Shown: piece by piece, positions 6,452-8,853 of the stretch | Numbering within the stretch: position 1 is the stretch's first letter | How the letters are laid out: each line of letters begins with the position of its first letter | Assembly (NCBI GenBank): GCA_021812505.1 | Contig: JAKANG010000028.1 | Span: forward strand, 1 to 8,853 | Direction: 5' to 3' | Length of the DNA stretch: 8,853 nucleotides | Origin: Pseudomonadota bacterium | Lineage (GTDB): Bacteria; Pseudomonadota; Alphaproteobacteria; Rhizobiales; Beijerinckiaceae | Made by a program: the position numbers and the translations under genes | The notes under the pieces: model-generated | Databases searched by the model: none | Told to the model about the DNA's origin: nothing | What the model saw: only the letters and a program-made list of their open reading frames with translations

Positions 6452-8853
6452 TGGCGGCGGGCGTTCCCAACCGCCGGATTCGTCGCGCGGCGCGCCGCCG
6501 CGGCCTTCCGCGCGCCTTGCGCCTCGGCGCCGTCAGCCTGGCGCTGTCGGGGCTGGTGGTCCTCGTCGGCGCGCCCGCCCATCTGCGGCAGGCGCTTGCC
6601 GAAACCATGAGCGACAAGATTTCCGGCTCGACCGCGGGCAAGAAGGGTCCGATGGTGGTCGAGGCCAACAGCGTCGTCTATGACGACAAGGCCCATTCGG
6701 TCACCGCCGAGGGCGACGCCCAGATCTATTATGAAGGCAAGATCCTGGAGGCGGACCGCGTCACCTATTATCGCGAGACGGGCCGCGTCATGGCCGAAGG
6801 GTCTGTCAAGCTCACCGATACCGATGGCTCGGTGACCCATGCCGACAAGATGGAGCTGACCGGCGATTTCAAGGAAGGCTTCGTCGATACGGTGCGCGCC
6901 GATTCCAAGGAGCGAACCCATGTCAGCGCGACGCGCTCGGAAAAGGTCGACGCCGACACCACGGTTTTTCACAAGGGCACTTACACGGCCTGCCCGAGCT
7001 GCGCCGACCATCCGGAGCGCGCGCCGCTCTGGCGCCTGCGCGCCAACAAGATCATCCACAAGAATAACGAGCAAATGCTCTATTTCGAGGATGCGACCTT
7101 CGACCTTTACGGCTGGCCGATCGCCTATTTCCCGGTCTTCTCGACCGCCGACCCGAGCGTGAAGCGGGAATCGGGCTTCCTGCTCCCTCGCCCTGCTTTC
7201 CGTTCGACGACGGGCAACGGTGTCGGCATACCCTATTTCTGGGCGATCGCGCCGAACATGGACCTGACGGTCACGCCCATGTACCTCACGCGCCAGGGGC
7301 TGTGGGGCGACGCCGAATTCCGCCAGCGCCTCGATAACGGCTATTATTACATCGACATCAACGGCATCCACCAGCAGGCCGACAGCGCCTTCGCGCCGCA
7401 GCCCTGGGGTGCGGGCGACCAGACCAACCGCGGTTCGATCACCAGCCAGGGCACGATCTGGCTGAGCCAGTTCTGGAAATTCGGCTGGGATGTCGAGCGG
7501 GTGTCGGACAAGTGGTATCTGAATGACTACGGCCTGCCAAACCCGATCCTGAACGGCAATTTCTTCAGCGAGACGTCCTCCTCTGTCTATCTGAACGGCC
7601 AGGGCGACCGCGGCTATTTCGATCTGCGCGGCTATTCGTTCCAGGGCTTGGCCAATAACGACTTCCAGCCGCAGCTCGCCGCGGTCTGGCCGATGATGGA
7701 CTATAACAAGTCGATCGACCTCGACCCCGCCAAAACCTATGGCGTCGGCGGCGAGATCACCATCGACGCCAATCTGACCAGCTCCTCGGCGGCGCTCGCC
7801 TCCTATCAGCAGGTGGGCGCGCTCCAGCTCGACAACCTTTACGGCCTTTACCCGGTCTGCAACAATCCGGTGACCGGCAGGCCGGACTATTATCCGGGCT
7901 CCTGCCTCCTGCGCGGCATCGGCGGCAGCTATACGAGCGGCACGATCGAGGTGTCCTGGCAGCGCAAATATATCGACCCGCTGGGCGACGTTTTCACGCC
8001 CTTCGCCTTCCTGCGCGCCAACGGCAATTATCTGAGCTATTCGAATTCTGGTTACGCGACCTTCGGCTCCGACACGATCGCCAACGCCTATCAGAGCAAT
8101 TATCTCTCGGATAACAATCAGTTCCAAGGCTCGCTCATGCCGGGCGTAGGCCTCGAATGGCGCTATCCGCTTCTGGCGCGCACGCCCCTGGGCTCCCTCG
8201 TGATCGAACCGATCGGCCAGATCATCGCCCGCCCCAACACCCAGGTTGCCAACACGATCGTCAATCTCGACGCACAGAGCCTGGTGTTCGACGATTCGAA
8301 CCTGTTCGAATGGAACAAATATTCTGGCTATGATCGGTTTGAGACTGGCGTGCGCGCCAATTACGGCGCGCAGTTCACGCTCGACATGGACAAGAACGGC
8401 TATGTCAACGCCCTGTTCGGCCAGTCGGCCCAGGTTGCGGGCGTGAATTCCTACAATACGCCGGACGCCGCCAATGTCGGCCTGGAATCGGGCCTGAACA
8501 CACCCCTCTCCGATTATGTGGCGCGCATCAGCTATTCGCCCAACAGCAATTATTCCATCATCGCCAAGGCGCGTTTCAACGAGCAGACCTGGGGCCTGGA
8601 CCATCTGGACGTGACCGCTCACGCCAAATACGGGCCTGTGGATTTCACGGCGCAATTCGCCAATTACGAGCAGCAGCCGCTGATCGGCTATATCTTTCGG
8701 CGGGAAGGACTCCAGTTCACCACGCGCTATGACCTGATCGAACATTATTTCGTTTCGGGCAGCATCAATTTCGATCTGAGCCGCCACTTCTATTATCCGG
8801 ATTACCTGCCGACGCCGCAGCCGACCTTCTCCGTCCCGACCTGGGGTCTGGGC
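6451..8853 (+). CDS. lptD: LPS-assembly outer-membrane protein LptD (Imp/OstA), 3' end missing
   Basis: Outer-membrane translocon that, with the lipoprotein LptE, inserts LPS into the outer leaflet. The window holds 801 codons without a stop and cuts the gene near its 3' end, judging from the usual family length. The ATG overlaps the lptG stop (TGATG) and follows GAGGA (6440-6444) at 6-base spacing. The signal peptide is long and arginine-rich (nine Arg in the first 24 residues), with a hydrophobic core at about 26-40 and probable cleavage after A-L-A at residue 50. The periplasmic beta-taco (OstA/LptA-like) domain covers about 67-180, with repeated short strands such as VVYDDKAHSVTAEGDAQIYY. 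The beta-barrel follows from about residue 205, rich in aromatic residues and alternating strands. There are four visible cysteines: C181 and C184 (ACPSC) at the domain junction, and C470 and C485 in a barrel loop. Confidence 0.94.
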   Translation, partial: MAAGVPNRRIRRAARRRGLPRALRLGAVSLALSGLVVLVGAPAHLRQALAETMSDKISGSTAGKKGPMVVEANSVVYDDKAHSVTAEGDAQIYYEGKILEADRVTYYRETGRVMAEGSVKLTDTDGSVTHADKMELTGDFKEGFVDTVRADSKERTHVSATRSEKVDADTTVFHKGTYTACPSCADHPERAPLWRLRANKIIHKNNEQMLYFEDATFDLYGWPIAYFPVFSTADPSVKRESGFLLPRPAFRSTTGNGVGIPYFWAIAPNMDLTVTPMYLTRQGLWGDAEFRQRLDNGYYYIDINGIHQQADSAFAPQPWGAGDQTNRGSITSQGTIWLSQFWKFGWDVERVSDKWYLNDYGLPNPILNGNFFSETSSSVYLNGQGDRGYFDLRGYSFQGLANNDFQPQLAAVWPMMDYNKSIDLDPAKTYGVGGEITIDANLTSSSAALASYQQVGALQLDNLYGLYPVCNNPVTGRPDYYPGSCLLRGIGGSYTSGTIEVSWQRKYIDPLGDVFTPFAFLRANGNYLSYSNSGYATFGSDTIANAYQSNYLSDNNQFQGSLMPGVGLEWRYPLLARTPLGSLVIEPIGQIIARPNTQVANTIVNLDAQSLVFDDSNLFEWNKYSGYDRFETGVRANYGAQFTLDMDKNGYVNALFGQSAQVAGVNSYNTPDAANVGLESGLNTPLSDYVARISYSPNSNYSIIAKARFNEQTWGLDHLDVTAHAKYGPVDFTAQFANYEQQPLIGYIFRREGLQFTTRYDLIEHYFVSGSINFDLSRHFYYPDYLPTPQPTFSVPTWGLG

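Noticed and set aside
6319..8787. An 822-codon open frame on the minus strand opposite lptD
   Set aside because: It is codon-aligned with lptD, and stops on that strand would require TTA, CTA or TCA in lptD, which are avoided in this GC-rich genome. The translation is low-complexity (rich in I, V, A, R, G and E) with no domain, and the plus-strand lptD assignment is unambiguous.
1..8853. Possible mobile element, defence system or biosynthetic cluster
   Set aside because: All seven genes belong to known housekeeping families, with tight spacing and, apart from one short stretch in lptG, uniform composition. No integrase, transposase, direct repeats or CRISPR-like spacing was seen.

Overview
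The window looks like chromosomal DNA from a GC-rich alphaproteobacterium, most likely of the order Hyphomicrobiales (Rhizobiales). The basis is the strong G/C bias at third codon positions, the character of the proteins, and a gene neighbourhood (rlpA and a D-Ala-D-Ala carboxypeptidase; pepA-holC divergent from lptF-lptG-lptD) that I recall as typical of that order. A Beijerinckiaceae/Methylocystaceae-type host is possible, but I cannot place it from sequence alone. I see no tRNA, rRNA, insertion sequence, phage gene, CRISPR array or toxin/defence module. This reads as conserved housekeeping DNA.

Layout. The left half is on the minus strand. Its genes, from right to left in transcription order, are pepA (leucyl aminopeptidase, 3909 to 2380), holC (DNA polymerase III chi, 2380 to 1925, joined to pepA by an overlapping stop/start), a 322-base non-coding gap, rlpA (lipoprotein lytic transglycosylase, 1602 to 607), and the first 155 codons of a penicillin-binding D-Ala-D-Ala carboxypeptidase (465 to the window edge). 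The right half is on the plus strand and is one tightly packed operon: lptF (4241-5368), lptG (5369-6451, zero gap) and lptD (from 6451, one-base overlap, running off the right edge after 801 codons). The 331-base divergent region between pepA and lptF carries a plausible promoter for each direction.

How the genes work together. LptF and LptG are the paired inner-membrane subunits of the LPS-exporting ABC transporter. LptD is the outer-membrane LPS translocon at the far end of the same bridge. RlpA and the carboxypeptidase act on peptidoglycan, RlpA by cleaving glycan strands and the carboxypeptidase by trimming pentapeptide stems. Four or five of the seven genes therefore build the envelope; pepA and holC are housekeeping genes in protein turnover and replication.

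No undescribed system is evident. The points worth a second look are modest: lptF and lptG lie in the same frame with only one TGA between them; the cysteine arrangement of LptD differs from the E. coli one; RlpA lacks a SPOR domain and has a long proline-rich tail; lptG contains a short stretch of atypical codon usage; and there are possible regulatory elements upstream of pepA and rlpA.
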